A stretch of 64,000 nt of DNA from Gonapodya prolifera JEL478 (Eukaryota; Monoblepharomycota; Monoblepharidomycetes; Monoblepharidales; Gonapodyaceae): NCBI GenBank assembly GCA_001574975.1, contig KQ965731.1:496001-560000 (forward strand), written 5' to 3'. Both the position numbers and the translations under genes were made by a program. Shown in pieces: positions 54,317 through 64,000 of this stretch; the first letter of the stretch is position 1; each line of letters begins with the position of its first letter. A model generated the notes under the pieces. It did not search any database. It saw only the letters and a program-made list of their open reading frames with translations, and had not been told where the DNA came from.

Positions 54317-57300
54317 CTACTCTATCGACTTCGCCTCCTTCTTCCGCCGCTTTGCTTTCCCGCTGCCTTCTTCCACGACTGTTTCAACTTTCACCTGTCG
54401 CCCATTTTGATCCTCTGGTTCGGTCTTGTCCTTCTTTTTCTTCTTTTTTCCTGTTGATTCGCCAGCGGGTGAGGGGTTGGTCGGAGCTTCTTCCGCCTTG
54501 TCAGACTTCCGCTTCTTCTCCTTTTTTTCCGAAAGAGCAGGCAACTGTGGTGGCGCTGTCAAAATATCGCCGATCTCGATCTTGGTCGATGACTCGGGCT
54601 GTGAAGTGCATCACAAGAGGTTACCACACAAGCTTCGTCGCAACCAGAAGCCACGAGTCTTACCTTTATCAATTCTTTCTCCACCTTTTCTCTTTTGCTT
54701 TTCTTCTTCTTTGGCCCAGATGGCAACAACGACGCCGAGAGATCATGACTATCCGCGGCGGTCTTGCGCTTGGCCCCGGTGAATTGGAGGGCCGGTGAAG
54801 CGAAGAGAAAATCGATTTCCGCTCGAGTGGCTGGAGCAGGCGTGGACTGTATCGCGTACAAAACACTGTTAAATCAACTTGATCACAGTGCGAGACCTGA
54901 AAATTCACCACCAACACACCTTAGAATGATCCTCCACATCGTCCCCATTCTTTTGCTCTTTGCTCTGTTTCTTCTTCTTTTTGTCACCATCCGTCCCTTT
55001 CTCTTTGGGCGCCAAACTCGTACCGGCCAATAATCCCAGTACTGCCTTCTCATCCACCTCCGGTATGGCTACTGCTTCAACCCTCTTCTTTTCCGCCTTC
55101 CCTTTCACGTTATCGGTTTGCTTCTTCGTTCCCTTGTTTGTCAGAGGTGCAGAACCCCCGTCTGGTCCCTTGAGAGCCACGAAACCAAACATCGGGGTAA
55201 AGAACCGCTTCCCACCGCCTCCAGCCGCTTGCTCTTGCTTGGGCGCGGCGTCTTCGCTGGTAAAAATGTCCTTGAACATCTCTTTTCGCCGCTCCCTACC
55301 ACGCCATCGTTCTGTCCAACCTTTCAGATCCCTCACACGATCTTCCAGGGCAAGATTCCGCGCCACCATGACACCGTGGTGCTGCTCGGCGAGTTTGCGG
55401 ATATGTGGTTGGAGGAGTGACGCCAGTCGGTCCTGGGCAATCGGGACAGAGATTATGCGGTTATGTTTTTATCCGGGTTCCACTCTTGCACCAATAAACC
55501 TTACCTTGTCCTCCCACGCCCCTACGTTCCACCAAGCCTCGACGACGTGGCTTCCAAACTTATCAACAGCGTAGTCGGGCCATTTCGCCTCAAGCTTTCC
55601 GGCCAGCTGTCGCTTTAACGTGCGCGAGACGTGGGTGGACTTGAACACGGCCTCGACCAGGCGGGATCCGGATGCGTGGGTGGGGAGAGAGGCTAGTAGC
55701 GCTGGAGGAATGTGGAGGATGCTGCACAATGAATACCGGGGGGGCGGGGGGGGGGGGGGGGGGGGGGGTTAGATTAAAGCATCCTACCCTTCCCTCGTTT
55801 CCAAGTCGCACCTTTCGACGACCGCCTTAGCACCGTCCCCACTCATCCCCGCCACCTGGGCGAGCACTGCGCACCCATACCCGTCCACGGTGCTTCTAGC
55901 GGCACTCTCGCACCAATCACCCCACGGGCTGCCAGCAATCATGCAGTGAGCCGCCTGGGATAGCCGGTCTGGTACGTCCACGGCAAAGGCACGGCGGAGG
56001 TGGGTGATGAAGGCGGATTGCACGGTGGGCGGAGCACGCAATGCGCATGCCGAGGAGAGGGCGAGAATGAGCGCGGGGCGCCGGTGGGCAACTGGGTGTG
56101 GGGATGGGTCAGCCTCACCGATACTTTTCTAAACGAAAATGGAGACATACACCACACCGACCCGGCCTCCTTCCCTACGGCGTCCACGCAGGCCTCGAGC
56201 TCCCCGCCCTCAGCTCTCCCGACGGCAGCCTGGGCGACAAAGTTCCCGACGGGGCTGCGGGCCATAACGATGAGGGAAACACGGACGTCGCGTGTAAACA
56301 CCCGCGCGAAGAGGGCGTACGGCGCACTGCGGAGGATGCGCTCGGCGAGGTGCGACGCCACGGGATGGGAGAAGAGCGTGGAGAAGTAGGGCGAGGGCGC
56401 GGGGTGGACTGAGTGCACGGGTGAGTCAGCGGGGAGGAGTGTGAGGTTAAGCAGCAGGTAAAGTGTGCGGGTGAGCGGGAAGTGAGGGCAAGAGCAAGCG
56501 ACACAGCATCAACGCACCACCGTCATCAATGTCCACAATGCGTTCGGCCAAGCTTCCTCCAGCGTCGCCGCCGGCCTCGACAGCGACTTGCAAGCCGGGG
56601 GATGCCGTCTGGTGCACGACAAGGTCTCTGAGCTCTGCGTCGTCTGCGGCACACACGGGGCGCACGAGAGTGTCAAGGATGGCGGCGAAGGAGGGCGGGA
56701 CGGCCCGCTTGCGGGAGAGCGATGCGGGCTCGGCGGGGAGGGAAGCAAGGTGGTTCGGTGGGATGCGGCGGCGCTTGAGATTGCGTGATGTTACGGGCGC
56801 AGGGGCCGGGCGGAGGGAGGACGTGGTGGGGAAGGCGGATGCGGATGGGGCGGAGGTGGGTTTTGACGATGAGGTTGTGAGGGGAAGGCCGGCGCAGATC
56901 GCCAGAAGTGTACGGAATGGGTGCGAGGCGTGGCGATCGCGTAGGAGGGGGATGGTGTGTGGTGCGAGGGTCTGCAGTGGTCGATGGTTGGTGGGGCGGA
57001 TTGTGGATTGGAGACGTGGGTGCGAGAAGACATCGGCGATGAGGTATACTCACATTGCACGCCGAAAGAAAAGTCTCAGTCATACTGGGCACGACGACAG
57101 GCGCGTCAGGGCCGTGGTTGACAACGGATTCGCCGGTGAGCTGTGGGGGTGGGTGGTGCGGCAAGTGTGTGGGGCGAGGATGAGTTTGGTTCTTAGTCAC
57201 TGAGAGGGAGTAAATCCCTTTATGGTGCAGGACTTGCCCCTGTCCTCGATGTGTATCGCAACCGTTCCACCCTCCCGTTTTTCTCAGAAGCTGCCACCCA

Positions 57301-58484
57301 CGTGCACTGAAGATGACGGTTATCCGCCCATCCTCTCAACCATTCTGCTCTCCCGCCATCCCGAAGTTCGCAACGCGTTGTTGAACATGACGATCATTAG
57401 CCCATCCCTCTTCGTCCATCTCAAACTCAACCGTTCCACAATCCCTGCCGTCCCCGATCATTCTACACCCATCATCTACGACGTTGCAGCGAATCGTGTA
57501 CGCACCTCACGTTCCATGACGTCGGCAGCGAGGAAGAGGAGCGTTTGGCATGCGTGGGATGCAAATTGGTGGCGGAACAGGTCGTAGAATCTGGTTGGGG
57601 ATTGAAAAGAGAACGAAGTGTTCAACTTGTACTCAAGCGACTGTTCTCGTGTACTCCTTTTCCCGATGGCATCACCCATTTTACTAAGGACATTCTCCAC
57701 TTCCACCATTGTAACCCGATGCCATCCCATCCTATGGTCGGAAGCATTGCACCTCCCAACCGCGATCTACCACTATCATCTGATGCCCTACACCTCTTTC
57801 ATCCGAAGCCATCTCCCTCTCTAATCGGGTATATTGCACCTCTTAACATCAACCGAGAAGAATCTCACCTTGCACCAACTCTGTCCGCAACGACACGCAA
57901 CTGCCAGTCGTCCGAGAGGCGCAGAACACACTCTACTGCGCGAGAGCATTGCGGGTCGGCGAAGAGGGCCAACTCGTTTCCATCGAGAGAGGCGTATGCG
58001 TTTGCGATGAGCGAACCGCGGGCTGTAGGCAGGCCGAGGCAGGGAGGGGAACAGAGTGTTTGAGTAATGTCCTGACCACGATCCATTGCAACCGACAACA
58101 GTCACTGCAGCCACCCAAGTTGCCCGCTCATAGGCCCCACTGGCCGTGCGTACCTTCGTCGTCCTCGAACTGATTCTCCCTGATGAGCCTCTCGATGTCG
58201 ACAAAGTAGTTTCCCAGGTCCAGCGCGGGCCGGCCGAAGAAGTCGAGCGGAAGTGCGTGGCGGCGGTCCGGGTGTGACCAGTCCATCTGCGCGCTCTGCA
58301 GCTGCGTCTGGTCCTCCCCCGCGGCATCCCCACCCTGGGATCGCTCTGCGTCTGCCCTCCTTGAATCCACCTGCACGGCATCCACTCCCTCCCCCGCGAC
58401 CTCGGCAGCCTCAGTCTCTCCACCGCCGTCGTCGTCCACTCCCTTTCCCTTTTTCCCTCTGCGTCCGCGCTTGTGCTTGACCAT
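54317..58484 (-). CDS. NOP9: Pumilio-repeat nucleolar protein Nop9
   Basis: RNA-binding factor needed for 18S rRNA maturation in the nucleolus. The start MVKHKRGRRGKKGKGVDDDG is basic, then HALPLDFFGRPALDLGNYFV. Pumilio-type repeats follow over many exons: DPQCSRAVECVLRLSDDWQL, FASHACQTLLFLAADVMERE, SHPVASHLAERILRSAPYAL, RSPVGNFVAQAAV, DGYGCAVLAQVAGMSGDGAK, SGSRLVEAVFKSTHVSRTLK and DKFGSHVVEAWWNVGAWEDK. After WTERWRGRERRKEMFKDIF comes a Lys/Glu-rich nuclear tail in several exons (KKKKQSKEQKNGDD, KKKKSKREKVEKEL, SGKAKRRKKEAKSIE). The repeats are short and diverged, as in Nop9 rather than canonical Puf proteins. One intron is an almost pure C tract. Exon edges between 56.4 and 57.7 kb are approximate. 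Divergent partner of fibrillarin. Confidence 0.85.
55738..55768 (+). repeat. 31-bp G tract (C tract in NOP9 intron)
   Basis: Thirty G with a single C at 55,745. On the coding (minus) strand it is a long C run within an intron, followed by GGTATTCATTGTGCAG, the acceptor. It could act as a polypyrimidine tract. The length is likely variable and prone to assembly error. Confidence 0.9.
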
Positions 58485-58856
58485 CGATCGTGCAGCTATT
58501 TGCTGTGGCCACCGCATCTCGACCCAAAGAGAAAAGTGCACAGGTCACTCGAGCTCCCTCAGACTGCAGACAAAACTAAAGAAAGAGCAACATAGTGCTT
58601 TTCCGTGGAAACGTTACCATATACTTTTCGTCTCATCTAGACACTCCTCCAGAAGGTCGGGCATGTTTCTTGACGACCTTTCTTCCTTCCCGGCGTGCTT
58701 CCGTGCCTTCTGAGTACAGGGACTCTGGGCACTGTTGGCTTTTGATCATTACATATTGACCAAAGCGGCCGGAATGTCTGTACAAATAGGTGTGCCATGA
58801 GGTTGGGGCTTTGCTTCGGACACACTTCTCCAAAGAAAAAACTTCTGATCCCAACA
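58485..58856. promoter_or_regulatory. Shared promoter region NOP9 / NOP1
   Basis: 372 bp between the start codons of two divergent nucleolar genes. No open gene lies in it. I did not find a clear TATA box or a named ribosome-biogenesis element, so a regulatory role is inferred from position only. Confidence 0.55.
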
Positions 58857-60154
58857 ATGGCACCACGTAGGTAACCTCGCTGCCACCTGTCTTCCGATGA
58901 TCGCATCCTCATGTCTGCTTGGTTTTGCTGCTCGCCATCTTGGCATCGTCGCTCTTTCTTTCTCCTCCTCGACATCACTACACCAATTCTGCGATTCTTA
59001 TGACCTCTGCCAGCCGGTCGTGGAGGAAGCAGAGGCGGAAGCAGAGGCGGCAGCTCTGTTGGTCGCGGTGGCTTCGGAGCTCGCGGCGGAGGCGTCACCC
59101 GAGGAGGTGGTCGAGGGGGAGGTTTCGGTGGTCGCGGTGGAGGCCGTGGTGGCGGTGGCGGTCGCGGTGCACCAAGGGGACGCGGAGGTCGTGGAGGAGG
59201 AAGGGGCGGCAAGGGAGGTGCCAAGGGAGGCGCGAAAGTCATTGTAGAGCCCCACCGACACGAGGGTGTCTTCGTCGCTCGCGGAGGTAAAGAGGACTTG
59301 CTTGTCACCAAGAACTTGGTCACGGGAGAGTCTGTGTACGGGGAGAAGAGGATGACTGTCGACGTGAGTGAATTTCGGGCAGGTGGTGATTTTCTTCTTG
59401 TCTTACTCTTTCCGTCCGTTATCCTCAGAACGCTGACGGCACCAAGACCGAGTACCGCGTGTGGAACCCCTTCCGATCCAAGCTTGCTGCGGGTATTCTC
59501 GGCGGTCTCGACAACATCCACATTGGACCAGGCAAGAAGGTCCTGTACCTTGGTGCCGCCAGCGGTACCTCGGTCTCCCACGTTGCGGACATTGTTGGAC
59601 CTGTGAGTCTCTCCCCACCTCCTTCACTCTTAATGTTTCAAGTTCTCAACAACCCGTCACTCGCTTCACTTCAGACCGGCCTGGTATACGCCGTCGAGTT
59701 CTCGCACCGATCAGGTCGCGACCTGATCAACATGGCTAAGAAGCGCACCAACGTCATCCCCATCATCGAGGATGCCCGCCACCCGCACAAATACCGCATG
59801 CTTGTCTCCATGGTGGACGTGGTCTTTGCCGACGTCGCCCAGCCCGACCAAGCCCGTATCATCTCTATGAACGCACACATGTTCCTCAAGCAGGGCGGAC
59901 ACATTGTCATCTCTATCAAGGTATGTTCTGCACCGGCGTGATATCCTTGCCCAGTCCTGACTCGCACCTCTCTTTTCTTCCAGGCCAACTGCATTGACTC
60001 GACAGTCGACGCCGCAACCGTCTTCGCGCGCGAGGTCAAGAAGCTCCAAGAGGAGAAGATCAAGCCGCGGGAACAACTCACACTCGAGCCTTACGAGCGA
60101 GATCACGCCATGGTGGTGGGCGAGTACCGGTCGCAGAAGAAGAAGGAAAAATAA
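58857..60154 (+). CDS. NOP1: Fibrillarin, box C/D snoRNP 2'-O-methyltransferase
   Basis: Catalytic subunit that methylates rRNA 2'-hydroxyls guided by C/D snoRNAs, and also methylates a histone H2A Gln in yeast and human. Five exons (58857-58866, 59014-59363, 59429-59602, 59675-59920, 59984-60154) give 316 residues. Exon 1 is only 10 nt (ATGGCACCAC). The N-terminus is a Gly/Arg-rich domain of about 75 residues ([19 protein letters not shown]), then [20 protein letters not shown]. The methyltransferase fold has [35 protein letters not shown] (SAM loop), [47 protein letters not shown] and IVISIKANCID. The C-terminus is RSQKKKEK. Intact, with the usual length of the family. Confidence 0.97.
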
Positions 60155-60402
60155 ACACTTTTCTAGACTGTGGTGGTGGGCGTCGGATTGGTGTTGGTGC
60201 GAGTTTGGTGTGCGTGTTGCCTGCAGATATATACTTTTCTTTTGCAAATATACGAGTTTTTAGCTCAAGCGTCCGGTGCCAATTTCTTATTTGTTGACTG
60301 GAGTGTGCCCACCGATGGGGGTGCTGCCTTTGGGGCAAGGCTCGCCCTTGCGAACTCGATACCGTTGATTCATGTTCGATCGCTGCCGCCTGTCTTAACG
60401 AA

Positions 60403-62906
60403 ATGGGCAATCTCCTCGGCAAGGAAGAGCCGATCGATTTCAATGGCGAGGGTGGGTCATCGCTCCCACGCACACTCCCTCCCCCTCCCCATCGCCCTTC
60501 AGTAAACGCCGGATCATGCTCTTATTCTCCAATCGCTAATATTTGAATCCCTTCACATCCGCTCACATGGATGCCTTATCTCTCTCCGTCAATGGTGTGA
60601 TACCACCATCCTGACTTCGAAACTATCCGCGGTCCACTATGCTGACCTGGAAATTACACGAATGAATTATTTGCTCTCGCTATGTCAACGTTACGCGGCT
60701 GAACCTTCTTATTCCTATGTTCTGGGTCCGCAGTCGATTTACATTGGTTCAACCTTCTGCGATGTGTCGGGAAAGGCGCGTTCGGCAAGGTCAGCATAAA
60801 ATTGTCTCAACCTGCATGTACACGATGTGGTACTAGGCGTTGATGAGTGGGGGGAGGAAAAGAAAAACCCAACTGCACCTGACCCCCATCACCGTTTGAT
60901 AGGTCCGGATCGTGGAACGCCGCGACACCAAAAAGATCTTCGCGCTCAAATACATTAACAAGATACAGTGCATCAAAATGAAAGCCGTGCACAACATTCT
61001 GCGCGAGCGTGCGCTGCTGGAGGAGCTGCAGCACCCGTTCCTGGTCAACCTCCGCTACGCGTTTCAGGACGACGAGAACATGTTCATGGTCATTGATTTG
61101 ATGATGGGAGGGGACTTGAGGTTCCACTTGGACCGCACGGGAGGGTTCACGGAGGCCATGATCAGGTACTATGCGGCGGAGTTGGCGACGGTTCTGTCGT
61201 ACATGCATAAGCGTAGAATCGTTCACCGAGACTTAAAGCCAGATAATCGTGAGTCTCACGTTCGCTGTGGATGGTTGTTCCTGCGTTTGTTTTTAAAGCT
61301 GTATCGAGGCAGTCCTGCTCGACGATCGTGGACATTGTCACATAACAGATTTCAACATTGCATCTCGCTTCGAAGAGAACAAAGTACTGAAATCGCACAG
61401 TGGCACGTTGGCCTACATGGGTGAGTTAATCCTCTCATGATTGAATGATGCCACTGTCTTGTTGAATTGGTGTCACCAGCTCCTGAAGTTTTCGAATCCA
61501 ACGGGTACACATGGACCGTCGATTGGTGGAGTTTGGGCGCAACCCTGTACGAATGCTTATATGGCCGGGTGAGGGATTTGTTCGACCCCCAACATAGCGC
61601 TCTTCGTTATGTTTTTCTGTCTTCAGCGACCCTTCCATGGCTCTACAAATGAAGAGCTCACTGTGAACATCCGCTCCAAACACCTCGACTTTCCCACATA
61701 CAATCTCGTGACCAAGCAACCCCTGCAGGTGTCCAAGGATTGCATATCGTTCCTCCAAGCTCTGCTCGAGCGAGATCCCAAGAAACGAATTGGCTGCACT
61801 TCGGGACGAGGAAATCTGGACGATGTGATGGCACACCCGTGGTTTGCTGCTGTCGACTTTGAGAGACTCACCAGAAAGGAGTACCAGCCACCGTTTGTGC
61901 CCGATGTAAGGATCATGGAGAAATTTGTCGCTATTGCTTTAACGGGGCTTATCTTGCAAACAGGCCAATCACGCCAACTTCGACGCAATGTACGACCTCG
62001 AGGAGCTTCTCCTCGAAGAGAACCCCCTTACACATCGGCCACGAAAAAAGAAAGCAGAACAAAAGCCCACTGAAACAGGGACATCCTCTGCGGGGGCTGT
62101 AGGTGGTCCCCATAAAACTGCCACAGTCACACCGAGCGCCATTGCGGCAAGTCCGGAAGGCTCCCCAACAGAGCCCACCTGTGAAGACGCTTTAAAAAAG
62201 AAGAAGTCAAGGACGGAGCAAGAGCTGGAGTTTATTGACAAGAATTTTGCGATCTTCGATTATCGCAAAACAGAGCGGTTCAAGGGTGAGTTTTAGTCTG
62301 GGTCGGTCCTTGGATTGGAGGGTGGTCATCTCACCGTACCCTTACTCTACAGATGAGATTGCGGCGGAAGATTTGGCCACCATGAACGCTGCTTCCAATT
62401 CCCGGGAAAGCTCCCGCAGGACCTCGAAAACCTCCCAACAACAACCAAAAGCCCCGACACCTCCCCCGATTCTTTCGATACCCATGCCACCCCTTTCAAC
62501 AGATCTTTACATAGGCCAGCCGGGGACAACCGCTCCACCTCCAACCTTCCACCCCCTTCAGAGTGTTGGTGCAGGCGGTCGACGGCTCGGTCGCGACTCC
62601 GAGGCTCACAATGAAGATCACCGCAGTGCCCCAGCACAACACGCCGCCAGATCGGCCTCCATGTCGGATCGTGGACCGGCTCCAAAGAAATCCGAAATTG
62701 AAAAGCCTCGCGCCCGTAGTGCCGCGTCTGCCGGACCCCATCTGCCATCTGGTGAAACAGGGTCGGGGAGGCGTAAGCGCAGCATCAGTCGCGTGTTCGG
62801 AGGTGTGCGTCTCTTTAAGAGGGGCAAGGACCGAGAGCCAAAGGATAGCGACTGGACGACGGTTGTGTCATCTCGACCCGTTAATTCACCAACACCAGAC
62901 ATGTGA
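60403..62906 (+). CDS. STK32: STK32/YANK-type AGC protein kinase
   Basis: AGC-group Ser/Thr kinase. MGNLLGKEEPIDFNGE begins with a probable N-myristoylation site (Gly2), as in STK32. The short first exon (60403-60451) is followed by DLHWFNLLRCVGKGAFGKV, IFALKYINKIQCIKMKAVHN (catalytic Lys), HPFLVNLRYAFQDDENMFMV, GGDLRFHLDRTGGF and IVHRDLKPDN. The Mg loop is ITDFNIASRF, with DFN replacing DFG, a hallmark of the STK32 family. Then SHSGTLAYM, APEVFESNGYTWTVDWWSLG, RPFHGSTNEELTVNIRSKHL and RDPKKRIG. The tail ELEFIDKNFAIFDYRKTERF is the conserved post-kinase motif. The final exon is Ser/Pro-rich and basic (GRRKRSISRVFGGVRLFKRG), ending NSPTPDM. Substrates unknown. Confidence 0.9.
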
Positions 62907-63117
62907 GAGACACAATGGACCGCGAACATTGCAGTTTAGTGCCTGCTTTTTCGGAATTCATCCCCCTGCCGAACGAACATTCTCATATATGTAAATGGTC
63001 CCAATGACCTGGCATTTGAATGTTCGGTGCGGTTGATATAGTAAGAACACATTCGACCATGTAATAAACTTTGCTAGGCGCTGCGTCTCATACGATCGCA
63101 TTCATCTCAACTCCTGT

Positions 63118-63801
63118 TCAAATGTCCGCGACCTTGGTTCCCGCATTCCACTTCGCCCGCTGGAACACCTCCTTATCGTCGTCATCCACGTACACTAAGC
63201 TAGGCGAAACATATCGCTTCGTGTGGTACACAGGTTCCGCAGATCCCTCGGCGAACTTGCCCTCTTTAGTGAGACCAGGAACGGGGTCTGTGAGCGAGCC
63301 AGGAACGAAGCCATCCACCTGTTGCATGATCTCAGCCTCCCTGGAAGCTAAGGCGTCCATGCGGCGAACGGTGTCTCTGTCAGTCTCGGCCTGAAGGATG
63401 GGCACAAGGTGGATTCGAGACCACGTTTTTTCGCGACGGAGCTCTCTGTGGTATCAAAATGGGCGATGTTTCGCGGAGGCGTCCACACGAACATTCATAT
63501 TGGAGAGGCGTGACCGGCAAGCAGGGAATTGTGACATGTCCGGAGCCATCGCCAGTGCATTAACAGTTGGAGCGCGACGAAGGGCTCTTTAAAGGCACTG
63601 CGAAAATAAAAATAGATAAAAGCTCACGTACCTCCTCTCTGCGTTCAATTCTCCAATCTTCATGAACCCCCACCCGCTCACAAGTCCCCCAGCGAGGAAC
63701 AGAAACGCTCCCGACGGGCCCTTCTTGGGCAGATTGCGCGCAAATCTGACTGGGGCGAATCCACCAGGCGGCGGGAGGTCTTGGCGGGGTGGTGCTGCCA
63801 T
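63118..63801 (-). CDS. NDUFA13: Complex I accessory subunit NDUFA13 (GRIM-19)
   Basis: Inner-mitochondrial-membrane subunit of NADH:ubiquinone oxidoreductase. Two exons (63801-63632 and 63445-63118) join in frame to 165 residues. The N-terminus MAAPPRQDLPPPGGFAPVRF matches the family's QDMPPPGGY box, then RNLPKKGPSGAFLFL and one membrane span (LFLAGGLVSGWGFMKIG). The splice restores ERRELRREKTWSRIHLVPIL (family ELKREKAWSRIHLVPLL), followed by RRMDALASREAEIM and VYHTKRYVSPSLVYV. No cleavable presequence, as expected. The start codon is 53 bp from that of the divergent gene on the right. Confidence 0.95.
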
Positions 63802-63854
63802 CAGGAGGTGGGGACGAAAACGAGTTCGACTGCGGTCACTCTCAGACCGTAAGA

Positions 63855-64000
63855 ATGTCTTCTAACCCCAACACGACGCTACTGGCAGTCAATGGCACAT
63901 TGATGCGCGGGCTGGCACTTAACCCAAACCTCACGTCAATAGGGGCAACATTTTTGTGCGAAACTGCAACTGAGGCATCGTACCGATTGTGGACCATCAA
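63855..64000 (+). CDS. Right-edge partial gene, small-molecule hydrolase-like
   Basis: The first 48 codons, starting MSSNPNTTLLAVNGTLMRGL, then ALNPNLTSIGATFL and EASYRLWTI, running off the window. The pattern (V-N-G-T-x-M-R-G..., A-x-Y-R-L-W-x-I) resembles gamma-glutamylcyclotransferase-like proteins and the C-terminal domain of allophanate hydrolases. It shares a 53-bp divergent spacer with NDUFA13. Family assignment is tentative. Confidence 0.6.
   Translation, partial: MSSNPNTTLLAVNGTLMRGLALNPNLTSIGATFLCETATEASYRLWTI

Overview
The window looks like about 64 kb of a filamentous fungal chromosome, most probably a basidiomycete. Nearly every host gene is cut by many short introns (about 50-110 nt, GT...AG). 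The gene set is a normal nuclear one: fibrillarin, NOP9, DNA polymerase zeta, Ede1, a CaM kinase, an STK32-type kinase, ZUP1, complex I NDUFA13, and a transmembrane RGS protein. No single gene fixes the phylum; intron density, the STK32 and RGS families and the transposon types make Basidiomycota the best inference.

Layout, left to right. (1) 0.6-4.9 kb (-): one glycogenin gene whose GT8 domain is spliced onto a tail of more than 1,000 Pro/Glu/Val-rich residues. (2) 5.6-17.6 kb: a CpG-starved island of mobile DNA. Its core, 8,012-15,807, is flanked by 62-bp inverted repeats and holds two divergent transcription units: a Ulp1-type protease plus a retroviral-type integrase on the minus strand, and a many-exon ParB-like/DNA-methyltransferase-like gene on the plus strand. 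A further unrecognised many-exon gene lies outside the right repeat. (3) 18.0-31.1 kb (+): two paralogous 11-exon acyl-CoA synthetases, each 623 aa with a C-terminal AKL peroxisomal signal, lie on either side of REV3, the catalytic subunit of polymerase zeta. (4) 31.3-36.3 kb (+): an Ede1-like endocytic scaffold with three EH domains, a coiled coil and a UBA domain. (5) 36.5-41.0 kb (+): a transmembrane RGS gene interrupted by a 2.8-kb PIF/Harbinger DNA transposon with terminal inverted repeats and an ATT target duplication. (6) 41.3-46.2 kb: a ZUP1-like C78 peptidase and, convergent to it, a CaM kinase. (7) 47.0-52.0 kb (+): two tandem nitronate monooxygenases with 4-6 nt micro-exons. (8) 52.1-54.2 kb (+): a SMYD-type SET protein. 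(9) 54.3-60.2 kb: NOP9 (-) and fibrillarin (+) diverge from one 372-bp spacer. (10) 60.4-64.0 kb: an STK32-type kinase (+), NDUFA13 (-) and the first codons of a further gene.

The host genes are mostly housekeeping. The functional links I can support are rRNA maturation (NOP9 and NOP1 sharing a promoter region), peroxisomal acyl activation (the two synthetases) and oxidation of nitronates (the monooxygenase pair). The best candidates for something undescribed are the ParB/methyltransferase gene inside the 8-15.8 kb element, the glycogenin tail, and the Harbinger insertion that splits the RGS gene close to a putative intron. There are two assembly gaps (8,418-8,457 and 39,110-39,183). I found no rRNA, tRNA or CRISPR.
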